Assembly (NCBI GenBank): GCA_038525605.1
Contig: JBCBHL010000128.1
Span: forward strand, 1 to 18,347
Origin: JANSWY01 sp038525605
GTDB lineage: Bacteria > Bacteroidota > Bacteroidia > Cytophagales > Cyclobacteriaceae
Reading direction: 5' to 3'
Length of the DNA stretch: 18,347 nucleotides
Shown: piece by piece, positions 1 through 7,165 of the stretch
How the letters are laid out: every line of letters starts with the position of its first letter
How positions within the stretch are numbered: the stretch's first letter is position 1
Made by a program: the position numbers and the translations under genes
Notes under the pieces: model-generated
Told to the model about the DNA's origin: nothing
The model's input: only the letters and a program-made list of their open reading frames with translations
Databases searched by the model: none

Positions 1-1
1 C

Positions 2-235
2 AAACCACTAGCTACTATAGAAGGAATGTTTGCTAACAATATCTCATCAGCATTTGCGACAGATTTATTGTTTATAGTTATGCTTTTCCTGTTTTGGTCA
101 TATCAGCAATCAATCAGGCATCAACTGAAATATTTCTGGCTGGTCTGGATTTATACATTTGCTTTTGGAATTGCCGGAGGCTTGCCATTATTCCTGTACT
201 ATCGCTATCGCAAAACAGGGAATAATCATTTCTGA
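2..235 (+). CDS. DUF2834-like small membrane protein, 3' part (5' end outside window)
   Basis: The reading frame is open to the left edge (codons before the first in-window ATG at 26 read KPLATIEG), so this is probably the C-terminal part of a longer protein rather than a 69-residue one. It has two hydrophobic segments, an acidic residue in the first (ATDLLFIV), and ends with a PLFLYYRYRK motif. A bulky second helix followed by PLFL-(Y/L)-x-R is typical of DUF2834 proteins, small multi-helix membrane proteins of unknown function. The family call is from memory of that pattern. The stop codon lies inside the 3' end of the convergent Usp gene, so the two genes overlap by 10 bp tail to tail. Confidence 0.55.
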   Translation, partial: KPLATIEGMFANNISSAFATDLLFIVMLFLFWSYQQSIRHQLKYFWLVWIYTFAFGIAGGLPLFLYYRYRKTGNNHF

Positions 236-1044
236 TTGCTCATGATCATCAACGGAATAGTGGTTCTCAAGGCGAGCTTTCTGGAGAGGCTTTGGTGAAA
301 AATTCCCTGGAAAAAGCCAAGTTTTTGATTTACAATTCCTAATATATCAGCCTGATAAGCTTTAGAAAAGCCATCTACACCTTCTGAGATATCTTCATCA
401 TAAATGGTGATTAACCGATGAGGCACATTGGCCAGGTACCGCTCCAGATTTTCGTAGCTTTTAGCTTCTGCTTCATCCATGCTTTTGGCAACATGCAATA
501 CAATCATTTCAGACTGATGATATTCAGCTAAATCGATAAGTGGCCTGAATACCAATTCCATCAAAGTTTCGTCTTTGTCAATGGCTAAAATTATTTTTTT
601 CGGAGCGACAAATTCACAATTCTCAGGAACCGCCAGAACTGCACAGTCGATTTCGCGAATTACGGCAGTTGTGTTACTCCCTATAAAAGCTTCTGCAAAA
701 CCACTTACACCATGAGTTCCCATCACTATTAACTCTATACCCTCAGTTTTTACCAGGTGATCCGTAGTGCCCAAGATATCTCCATACATGATTTCTGTTT
801 TGATATTGAACTGATGTTTGGGAAAATCATTGTCAATTGCTGTTTCCAGCTCTTCCATTTTTTCCCTTTCTACTTCAGTTCGTACATCAACAGGAGATGC
901 CGGTGTATTGGCAACAGTATAGGGTTGGTAAGTACTATGGATAATGTTGATCTCACAAGGAACACTACTAAAAAGCCTCAGTCCGTAGTAGATTGCACGT
1001 TTGGCATTTTCAGAAAAATCTGTCAGAAATAGTAGCTTTTTCAT
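226..1044 (-). CDS. Tandem-domain universal stress protein (UspA family)
   Basis: A 272-residue cytosolic protein made of two Usp (Rossmann-like) domains. Domain 1 (about 1-142) begins KKLLFLTDFSENAKRAI and carries an intact ATP-binding signature G-2X-G-9X-G-S (GTHGVSGFAEAFIGS). Domain 2 (about 148-272) keeps the fold-like strands, but the equivalent region (GIVNQKLGFFQG) lacks the glycine pattern and probably does not bind nucleotide. Usp proteins of this type support survival under growth arrest, oxygen limitation and other stresses, usually by nucleotide-dependent binding to partners. The gene stands alone, away from the three-usp operon, but a very good FNR-like site lies about 80 bp upstream (1121-1134), suggesting control together with that operon. 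Confidence 0.9.
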   Translation of the reverse strand: MKKLLFLTDFSENAKRAIYYGLRLFSSVPCEINIIHSTYQPYTVANTPASPVDVRTEVEREKMEELETAIDNDFPKHQFNIKTEIMYGDILGTTDHLVKTEGIELIVMGTHGVSGFAEAFIGSNTTAVIREIDCAVLAVPENCEFVAPKKIILAIDKDETLMELVFRPLIDLAEYHQSEMIVLHVAKSMDEAEAKSYENLERYLANVPHRLITIYDEDISEGVDGFSKAYQADILGIVNQKLGFFQGIFHQSLSRKLALRTTIPLMIMSNQK

Positions 1045-1068
1045 TGTTGGGCATTGTTATATAATAAC

Positions 1069-1076
1069 CGAAGTTA
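1069..1076 (-). promoter_or_regulatory. Candidate Bacteroidota -7 element for the 1044 usp gene
   Basis: Read on the minus strand it is TAACTTCG, one mismatch from TAnnTTTG. If used, transcription would start near 1064, which places the centre of the FNR-like site at 1121-1134 about 62-63 bp upstream, the classical class I CRP/FNR position. This is a pattern match only. Confidence 0.3.
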
Positions 1077-1120
1077 GCTAACAGACAGACCAAAAAAGCT
1101 GAATATTCTCATCACAAAAA

Positions 1121-1134
1121 CTGATTCTGATCAA
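1121..1134 (-). promoter_or_regulatory. FNR/CRP-like operator upstream of usp
   Basis: On the minus strand the sequence is TTGATCAGAATCAG, which matches the FNR consensus TTGAT-N4-ATCAA at nine of ten defined positions. It overlaps the last bases of the CPBP protease gene (stop codon at 1131-1133) and lies upstream of the usp start at 1044. A second site with the same TGAY-N4-ATCA core is found at 7078-7091 upstream of the other usp genes. The receiver-CRP regulator encoded at 4358-5398 is the natural candidate to bind it, though an FNR homologue elsewhere in the genome cannot be excluded. Confidence 0.5.
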
Positions 1135-2990
1135 TAAAGGAATAATATGCTGATGAACGCCATCGCATTATTCGTGCTGTGAAAAATAATGCCGGGTAAG
1201 ACACTTTCAGAACGTCTTACCAGGCTTCCCGCCAGCATTCCAAAAGCGACATAAAAGAAAAATATGCTGAAGTCTTCATGCATCAATGCAAACATAACTG
1301 ACTGTGATATGTTGGCAAAAATGTAGCCAACCCGTTTCTCCATAGCCGTTAGCGCAATCGCACGAAACAGGTATTCTTCATAAACCGGAACCAGTACGAC
1401 CACCAGCAAAAAGCCAAGGGAAGGACCGTAATACTCATTAATCGATCTGATTGAATCCACGATAGTAGCCTCCCCGGAAAAGTCCAATGTCGGGAACAAA
1501 CCGATCTTTACTAAAATTCCATGGATGATCTTTAGTGCAAAGGCAGAGCCTATGCCGATACCTAGGCATTTGCCAAGTGACCAGCTACCAGTTTCAATAT
1601 AGAAACGCTTCTCTTTGATGACAAAGACGGTAACAATGACAGCCATCGCCAGAAAATAAAAGGTAGTACCGGAAGCTTCCTGAGCACTCACAACCTCTGT
1701 TTCTTCACTGTAAATATTGTCATTAAAAATACCGAGCAGATCAGTATATCCGAAGATAAAGAGATAGATAAATTGAAGTATTAGAATGGCAGAAGAGACC
1801 AGCCAAAACTCTTTCAGACCCCAATTGGCATCCTTAAGTGAAAGTGTCTTTTGCTTTGAGAAGTATTTGTGAGATAAGTAGTAAAGCGGAAGGATCCACA
1901 GATAAGGCAAAATGAATAATACCGCTATTGTTAATAATACAATTAAAAGCTTGAGCAGGTCAGAAAAGCCCCAGCCAGAAAGTGGTTTTTTCATCATCAT
2001 CTGCAATCGGTATTTGCCAAACAAATCCTGTCCCACTCCCTGATCCATTAACTTATTATAGCTCGATAAAACTGTATCAGCGACACTATATTCATAGTCA
2101 AACTGATAGAGTTTTTGTAAAGCATTGTCTTTATTGTAGCTACTTTCAATGTTTTTTAAGTAAAAAACTCTGGCCTTTTCAGCCAGGTCATTTTTTAAAA
2201 AGATATCAGCAAGCATTTCATCGTTTATCCACACGGTGGTATCTTTCATTACCTGATCATAGATTTCCAATGCCTTTTTTGCATTACCCGCTTTCAGTAG
2301 CAGGTTTGCTTTACTTTTCAGTATCCACGAGTCCTGAGTGGTATCAAGTTTTTCCAGCAAAGCGGACTCTGCCTCGCTGTTCTTTTTCAATTCCAGATAG
2401 CTATTTGCTAAAACAACTGATAAGTCGAGTGTGTCATTTAGCTCCTGTGCTTTTAACGCATATTTAATAGATAGTCTGGTCTCATCAGAATACCTGTAGT
2501 TTTGCGCCAACTTCGCATAAAACCTGGAAATATGCCTGTCGTCCCAGTTTTCGTCACTACTTTTGATTTTATCAATGACTTCATTGGCAAATTCAATGGC
2601 TGTTTCGCCATAGACACGATCTAGTTTAAAAAGCAGCACCGCCTGATGGTCCGGAAAGTCTTCCATTAGCTGATCAAGGCAGATTTCAAACTCTTCCTCT
2701 TTGGGGTTATATTCTTCGTAGTAATCGTAGTATGCTTTTTCGATCACTTCACAACGACTGATTCTGACGTTCGCATCTTGAGGGAATCTCGAGATGTGCG
2801 CATCCAACTCATCAAGAATCTGTTGATAAATTGAATCCTTCGAATTATTTAAAATACTCAGGTATTGATCAGCAGAATAAGGCTTTTTGTTTGACTGGGG
2901 AAAGACTACACCCGTAATCAGCAACAGTAATAATCCGGTGGAAAAGTAGATTTTCAATTGTTGGTTTGTGAGAATAAAATGGTTTTTCAT
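1131..2990 (-). CDS. CPBP-family intramembrane protease with N-terminal TPR-like region
   Basis: A 619-residue membrane protein. Residues about 14-31 form a signal/anchor helix. Residues 35-330 are an acidic, helical, TPR-like region with repeated pairs of amphipathic helices (for example ANLLLKAGNAKKALEIYDQV) and would lie outside the cytoplasm. From about 343 there are roughly eight hydrophobic segments. The C-terminal part is a CPBP/CAAX-type (Abi) domain with its signatures: EExxxR at 538-543 (EEYLFR), FxxxH ending at H571, and HxxxN at 604-608. In the family these Glu and His residues catalyse intramembrane proteolysis. The domain fusion suggests that the TPR part presents a substrate or partner to the protease. 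It is divergent from the ECF sigma gene, about 150 bp away, so involvement in that envelope-signalling pathway is possible but unproven. Confidence 0.85.
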   Translation of the reverse strand: MKNHFILTNQQLKIYFSTGLLLLLITGVVFPQSNKKPYSADQYLSILNNSKDSIYQQILDELDAHISRFPQDANVRISRCEVIEKAYYDYYEEYNPKEEEFEICLDQLMEDFPDHQAVLLFKLDRVYGETAIEFANEVIDKIKSSDENWDDRHISRFYAKLAQNYRYSDETRLSIKYALKAQELNDTLDLSVVLANSYLELKKNSEAESALLEKLDTTQDSWILKSKANLLLKAGNAKKALEIYDQVMKDTTVWINDEMLADIFLKNDLAEKARVFYLKNIESSYNKDNALQKLYQFDYEYSVADTVLSSYNKLMDQGVGQDLFGKYRLQMMMKKPLSGWGFSDLLKLLIVLLTIAVLFILPYLWILPLYYLSHKYFSKQKTLSLKDANWGLKEFWLVSSAILILQFIYLFIFGYTDLLGIFNDNIYSEETEVVSAQEASGTTFYFLAMAVIVTVFVIKEKRFYIETGSWSLGKCLGIGIGSAFALKIIHGILVKIGLFPTLDFSGEATIVDSIRSINEYYGPSLGFLLVVVLVPVYEEYLFRAIALTAMEKRVGYIFANISQSVMFALMHEDFSIFFFYVAFGMLAGSLVRRSESVLPGIIFHSTNNAMAFISILFLY

Positions 2991-3140
2991 ATCAGTTTAG
3001 TGAACAGTTATCAACAAATATAAGTCCCCTCACTCATAAAATCTTATGATCGGATTCAATAATCTGATAAAAAAAATCAGAAATTCTGTCATATTTTCAA
3101 TTGCCCTGTCACTAAATAAGCAAGAGTATTATTAATACTG
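2991..3140. promoter_or_regulatory. Divergent promoter region between CPBP protease and ECF sigma
   Basis: A 150-bp AT-rich spacer that must hold both promoters. Visible elements are an inverted repeat CTGAT-N7-ATCAG at 3073-3089, a weak FNR-like sequence ATGATCGGATTCAA at 3046-3059 (two mismatches from consensus) and a perfect palindrome at 3125-3139. No convincing -7 box could be chosen. Confidence 0.35.
3125..3139. promoter_or_regulatory. Palindrome abutting the ECF sigma start codon
   Basis: AGTATTA-T-TAATACT is a perfect inverted repeat with 7-bp arms around a single T. It ends one base before the sigma factor ATG at 3141. It could be an operator, or an RNA hairpin that affects translation initiation. 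AT-rich palindromes also arise by chance, so the functional reading is tentative. Confidence 0.3.
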
Positions 3141-3647
3141 ATGAAAAAACATCCTGAAATGACGTTCGAAGAAGTGCTGCAAAACAATACCGACAAGATT
3201 TACCGGATCTGTAAAGCATACGCTACGGACCCCGTCGAGCCGGTCGATCTTTTTCAGGAGGTCGTCTTTCAAATCTGGAAATCATTTGGAAGCTTCAGAG
3301 AGGAAGCCAAAATAGATACATGGATCTATAGAATATCACTGAATGTGTGCATGAGAGCAAAACTCACGCTCGGTAAAAAAAATGAAAAGTTCATCCGTAC
3401 CGAGGCTATTCAATACCTACCAGCAGAAGGTCCGGACGATGATATAGAGCAGGAAAGATATGAGCTGCTAAGGGCCTGTATCGGCCAGTTGAAAGAACCT
3501 GATGCTACCATCGTTATTTTACACCTGGAAGAATTGTCTTACAAACAAATTGGTGCTATAACGGGAATCAGTGAAAACCATGTGGCGGTAAAAATGAAGC
3601 GTATTAGAAGTAAATTATTTGATTGTATAACTCCAAAACTTAGTTGA
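3141..3647 (+). CDS. ECF-type RNA polymerase sigma factor
   Basis: A 168-residue sigma-70 family protein of the usual ECF size, with only regions 2 and 4. Region 2 (about 12-75) has the conserved DLFQEVVFQIWKSF helix and the DTWIYRISLN motif involved in -10 recognition and melting. Region 4 (about 110-160) has LSYKQIGAITGISENHVAVK, the helix-turn-helix that reads the -35/-33 element. The next gene begins one base after the stop codon, so the two are translationally coupled and the neighbour is probably its membrane regulator or partner. The trigger and target genes are not evident. The divergent CPBP protease is a possible target or a possible protease for signal release. Confidence 0.9.
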   Translation: MKKHPEMTFEEVLQNNTDKIYRICKAYATDPVEPVDLFQEVVFQIWKSFGSFREEAKIDTWIYRISLNVCMRAKLTLGKKNEKFIRTEAIQYLPAEGPDDDIEQERYELLRACIGQLKEPDATIVILHLEELSYKQIGAITGISENHVAVKMKRIRSKLFDCITPKLS

Positions 3648-3648
3648 T

Positions 3649-4284
3649 ATGTTGGAACAGGAGCTAATCGATATTTGGAAAAAGTCCTCCCGGTCAGGAG
3701 TCATTAAATATGATGTTTCACTATTAAAAAGAGATTTTAAAATGAATTTAAAAAAAGCAGAAAGGAATGTCATCAAAAGAGACAGGAGAGAAATCATTGT
3801 ATCTGTTTTGACGATGGTGTTGTTTGGCTATCTTATCTATGAAGTGCCGTTTTTATGGTCAAAGGTTGCGAGTGTTTTTTGCATTCTCAGTTTTGGCTAC
3901 CTGATATACAGGCTGAGGGTAAATCGAAAAATCGAAAAACCAGCCACATTTTCGTCAACCTACCGTGACCAACTCATAGAGGAAGAGCTGTTTATGAAGC
4001 GACAGGGACATCTGTTAAACAGTGTCTTGTATTGGTATGTCCTGCCATTACTGGGAACCCAGGCGCTGTTTTTTTGGTCATTGGGAGATCCCGAATCAGT
4101 AGGTTGGACAGGACTTTGGGCAGAACTGCTGCCAACGTCTATTTCCCAGAAAATCATTGTAACTGTCGGGTTCGTCATCATAGGATACTACATAGTCTGG
4201 CTGAATAAAATGGCGGTGAGAACCACCTGGGATCCTCTTATTAAGCAAGTGCAACAGGTGAAGGAAGATTTAAATAGTGCTTAA
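3649..4284 (+). CDS. Membrane protein co-transcribed with ECF sigma (possible anti-sigma or partner)
   Basis: A 211-residue protein. An N-terminal cytosolic helical part (1-48, very rich in Lys/Arg near 24-47) precedes two close membrane helices (about 49-66 and 70-87). A charged loop follows, then two more membrane helices (about 123-145 and 167-186) and a short charged tail. No zinc-binding HxxxCxxC anti-sigma (ZAS) motif is present and no named domain is recognised. Small four-helix proteins like this often follow ECF genes in Bacteroidota. Position and the one-base gap suggest it modulates the sigma factor, but this is inferred from context only. Confidence 0.7.
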   Translation: MLEQELIDIWKKSSRSGVIKYDVSLLKRDFKMNLKKAERNVIKRDRREIIVSVLTMVLFGYLIYEVPFLWSKVASVFCILSFGYLIYRLRVNRKIEKPATFSSTYRDQLIEEELFMKRQGHLLNSVLYWYVLPLLGTQALFFWSLGDPESVGWTGLWAELLPTSISQKIIVTVGFVIIGYYIVWLNKMAVRTTWDPLIKQVQQVKEDLNSA

Positions 4285-4357
4285 TAATCTGGTAATCATT
4301 GAAAAAAGATCATTCAGCACTTTCAAAGTTTTTGATGAAGGTAGTTATCCTCACGGG

Positions 4358-5398
4358 CTAAAACATGACCCTTCTCAGTTTATCAGCATTCAACACATTG
4401 ATTACACCGCTTTTCACTTCTATCAGTTGGTCTTTTTTAAATTCGGATAATATCCTGATCACTGATTCTGTGGCTGTGCCAACCATATTAGACAAATCTT
4501 CCCTTGATATATTGATCTGTAGATTGCCTTGTTTGTCAATAAGAGAAACAAGAGCATCCGCCGTTCTTTTACGAACAGTATCGTAGGCCAAATGCAAAAG
4601 TTCTGCTTCTTTTTCAGTGACTTCCTGAGCCAGTAATTTGATGAATTCAGCAGAGATTTCCCTGTTTTGAAAAATAAGATCCTGGAAATCCGCTCGGGGG
4701 ATCAGCAAAAGTTCTGTGGGTTCCAAAGCTTCGGCAAATTCTGTATAGTTGATATCTCTGATCAGAGCATGTTGTCCCAGAAAGTCGCCGGGTTTTTTGA
4801 TGTCGTGGATAAACTCCTTGCCATCACTATTGATTTTATATGTTTTTACCTGCCCGCTCTTTATCTGGAATAGGTAATGTGGAAAATCTCCTTCCCGATA
4901 GATATTGTCTTTCTTTTCATAGCCTCTGATTTTTCTGTCAGCAGTCAGGTCCGATGGCTTGCTTTGATTTCTGACGTTTTCCAAAAAAGGCTCCACACCA
5001 GATTTTCTTTCCGCTATCAGCTTTTCATGCTTTTTCAGTCGCCTTTCAATAGCACTCAGCAAGTCAATTTCCTCAAAAGGCTTGGTCAGATAATCATCGG
5101 CACCCATGTCCATACCTTTTCTAAAATCCTCTTTTTCTGCTTTGGCGGTGAGAAAAATAAATGGAATAGAAGCCGTATCAGGGTTTTTGGATAACATATA
5201 TAATACCTCATAACCATCCAGTCCGGGCATCATAATGTCACAGATAATGATATCCGGTTTCACAGACAGCGCTTCCTTTACACCATTCTTTCCATTTCCG
5301 GCATCATGCACATTATAATTGCTCAATTCCAGCAATTCACAAATGTTATCCCGCATCTCGTCATTGTCCTCAATGACTAAAATCGTCTTCTTATCCAT
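4358..5398 (-). CDS. Receiver-CRP/FNR fusion response regulator
   Basis: A 346-residue three-part regulator. Residues 3-122 are a receiver domain with the acidic pair E10/D11, phospho-acceptor D54 (IICDIMMPG), T84 and K106. Residues about 155-262 form a cyclic-nucleotide-binding-like beta barrel (YREGDFPHYLFQIKSG), and 268-346 a CRP-type winged helix-turn-helix. The recognition helix reads TATESVIRIL: it keeps the Glu and Arg (E311, R315) that contact the GA/TC core in CRP and FNR. Thr310 replaces the Arg of E. coli CRP, closer to the Val of FNR. There is no FNR-type four-cysteine cluster, so oxygen is not sensed through an iron-sulfur centre here; the input should be phosphorylation by the upstream kinase. 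The start codon overlaps the kinase stop by 8 bp. Confidence 0.92.
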   Translation of the reverse strand: MDKKTILVIEDNDEMRDNICELLELSNYNVHDAGNGKNGVKEALSVKPDIIICDIMMPGLDGYEVLYMLSKNPDTASIPFIFLTAKAEKEDFRKGMDMGADDYLTKPFEEIDLLSAIERRLKKHEKLIAERKSGVEPFLENVRNQSKPSDLTADRKIRGYEKKDNIYREGDFPHYLFQIKSGQVKTYKINSDGKEFIHDIKKPGDFLGQHALIRDINYTEFAEALEPTELLLIPRADFQDLIFQNREISAEFIKLLAQEVTEKEAELLHLAYDTVRKRTADALVSLIDKQGNLQINISREDLSNMVGTATESVIRILSEFKKDQLIEVKSGVINVLNADKLRRVMF

Positions 5399-7025
5399 GT
5401 GGTAGTGTTATTTTAATGGTGGTACCAACTCCTTCTTTACTTTCCATGCTTACATCCCCTTTCAGCAATGTGACGTATTTTTTCACAATAAATAATCCAA
5501 GGCCTGTTCCCTGAATATTACCAGCATTTTTAGCTCTGAAAAACCTTTCGAACATTCGTTTCTGCTCTGCTTTAGGAATACCGATTCCTTCGTCAATGAC
5601 ACTTATTTGAATATCTGCTGAAGTCTCATCAATTTTGATGGTGACCTTTTTATCATTTTCAGAATATTTGCTCGCATTGGAAATGATGTTGAGCATGATA
5701 TTTTTCAGAATCTTCTGGTCAGTGTAAAAGCTGCTGATCGCCCCGGAACCGTTGACATCAAAATACTGACCTTCTTTCAGGAGGGGAATGGTTTCTTCCA
5801 CCAACTCATCAATGAATTTATTAAGGTCAATCTGTTCGAAATCAGCTTTCATAAGACCGGATTCCAGCTTTTCGAGTGAGAGAAAGTCATTCAGGATGTC
5901 TGTAAGGTTTTTGATATTTGACCGGATTCTGCCAAAATGCTTTTCCATCTTTGCCTGTGCAGGTCCTTCGGCATAGCGGGCCATCAGATTGGTGGATGAC
6001 AAAATGGTCGTTAGCGGTGTCCTGAACTCGTGGGACGCCATCGAAACAAATCTGGATTTCATTTCATTGAGCTCACGCTCTTTCATCAAAGCATTTCTTA
6101 CTTCTCTTTCAGCTTTCTTCTGTTCGGTAATGTTTTCTTCTACCACCAGTAGCTTATCAATGATTCCCTGCCCGTTTTTAATGGGAACGGTGTGCATAAT
6201 GACTGTCTTATCACCAATTTCATGTTCACAAGAACCAGGGTAGCCTTTCAGGCCATTCAGGAAGTAGGCTTTCAGCTGATTTCGTTTTTCTGGCTCAAAA
6301 CTGTCCAGAAAAGGAACACCTATCCTGTCTTCGGTGGCGATTCTGCTATGATTGATAAAATCCTTACCACCCGACACCAGGTAGTTGAAATCACTGTCCA
6401 GCACATTAATTGTCCCGTTCGGATAGTTATCGGCGATTCGTTCGTACAAATTTTGGCTTTCTCGAAGTGCCATCTCTGTTGCCTTCCTTTCTTTTACTTC
6501 TTTGAGTAAACCCTCATTTACCTTTTCCAGAGCTTCAGTTCTCATTTTCACGATGGTTTCTAGCTCCTCCATGTATTTAAGCCGTTCCACCTCCAGCTTT
6601 TTTCGATAACTGATGTCTGTTATAAATGCTGCGACAAAATCTGACCCATCTTCTTTAAAATGGCTTAAGCTGATTTCCAATGGAAAAATCTCATTAGACT
6701 TTTTTAGTCCGTACAAATCTTTTCCAACACCCATTGGTCTGGGAACCGGGTGTTTGAAGTACCTTTCCCTGGTTGCCTTGTGATCTTTTTTGATGGAGTG
6801 GGGTACCAGGTCATTGATGGTAAGACGCTCAAGCTCTTCTACGGTGTAACCAAACATTTTCGCTGAACGAGGATTGGCAGCAGTAATGGTACCATTTCTA
6901 TCAGAGATGATTATTCCCTCATTGGCAGAAAAAAATACTGATTTAATAAGATTAATACCTTTATCCATTTTCATCTGTTCGGTTATGCTAATATAAGGCA
7001 TAACGCTTTTTTCAACTTCATTCAA
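5391..7025 (-). CDS. Cytosolic PAS-domain sensor histidine kinase
   Basis: A 544-residue soluble histidine kinase with no membrane segments. Residues about 24-145 are a PAS domain (GIIISDRNGTITAANPRSAKMFGY), followed by a coiled coil (146-190) and a second, more divergent PAS-like domain (about 191-303). The DHp helix bears the phospho-accepting H332 (SHEFRTPL). The ATPase domain has N450 in the N box, the G1 box DEGIG (478-482), the F box around 492-497 and the G2 box GTGLGL (506-511), so it looks fully active. A soluble PAS kinase is suited to sensing redox, oxygen or energy state. It overlaps the receiver-CRP gene by 8 bp (ATGGATAA) and is divergent from the usp/ccoI operon, its likely target. 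Confidence 0.92.
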   Translation of the reverse strand: MNEVEKSVMPYISITEQMKMDKGINLIKSVFFSANEGIIISDRNGTITAANPRSAKMFGYTVEELERLTINDLVPHSIKKDHKATRERYFKHPVPRPMGVGKDLYGLKKSNEIFPLEISLSHFKEDGSDFVAAFITDISYRKKLEVERLKYMEELETIVKMRTEALEKVNEGLLKEVKERKATEMALRESQNLYERIADNYPNGTINVLDSDFNYLVSGGKDFINHSRIATEDRIGVPFLDSFEPEKRNQLKAYFLNGLKGYPGSCEHEIGDKTVIMHTVPIKNGQGIIDKLLVVEENITEQKKAEREVRNALMKERELNEMKSRFVSMASHEFRTPLTTILSSTNLMARYAEGPAQAKMEKHFGRIRSNIKNLTDILNDFLSLEKLESGLMKADFEQIDLNKFIDELVEETIPLLKEGQYFDVNGSGAISSFYTDQKILKNIMLNIISNASKYSENDKKVTIKIDETSADIQISVIDEGIGIPKAEQKRMFERFFRAKNAGNIQGTGLGLFIVKKYVTLLKGDVSMESKEGVGTTIKITLPHG

Positions 7026-7077
7026 AATTACATACTTTAATAAAGCTGTAAATTATAAAATGGCTTTCTGCCTGTTG

Positions 7078-7091
7078 CTGACAAATATCAG
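7078..7091 (+). promoter_or_regulatory. FNR/CRP-like operator between kinase and usp operon
   Basis: CTGACAAATATCAG has the form TGAY-N4-ATCA, with dyad symmetry CTGA/TCAG at the 14-bp FNR spacing. Its centre (7084.5) is about 44 bp upstream of the start expected from the -7-like box at 7118-7125, close to the class II position of CRP/FNR activators. It also lies about 55-65 bp from the kinase start codon, so one site could serve both directions. Confidence 0.5.
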
Positions 7092-7117
7092 TTTGGCTAA
7101 TGACCTAGGCCATAAAT

Positions 7118-7125
7118 TAGCTTTC
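7118..7125 (+). promoter_or_regulatory. Candidate Bacteroidota -7 element of the usp-ccoI operon
   Basis: TAGCTTTC differs from TAnnTTTG only at the last base. It lies about 40 bp before the usp start codon at 7166, and its distance from the FNR-like site upstream fits activation. No good -33 element (TTG) is visible at the usual distance, as expected for an activator-dependent promoter. Confidence 0.4.
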
Positions 7126-7165
7126 CGCCACTGCCTAAATTGCCATTACAATAAATTATATTCTT

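Noticed and set aside
1982..2467. 161-codon open frame on the plus strand
   Set aside because: It lies wholly opposite the CPBP protease gene; its translation shows no domain and the antisense gene is clearly real.
3073..3089. CTGAT-N7-ATCAG as a third FNR-like site
   Set aside because: The spacer is 7 instead of 4 bases, so a CRP/FNR dimer would not be in register; the A-run makes a chance dyad likely.
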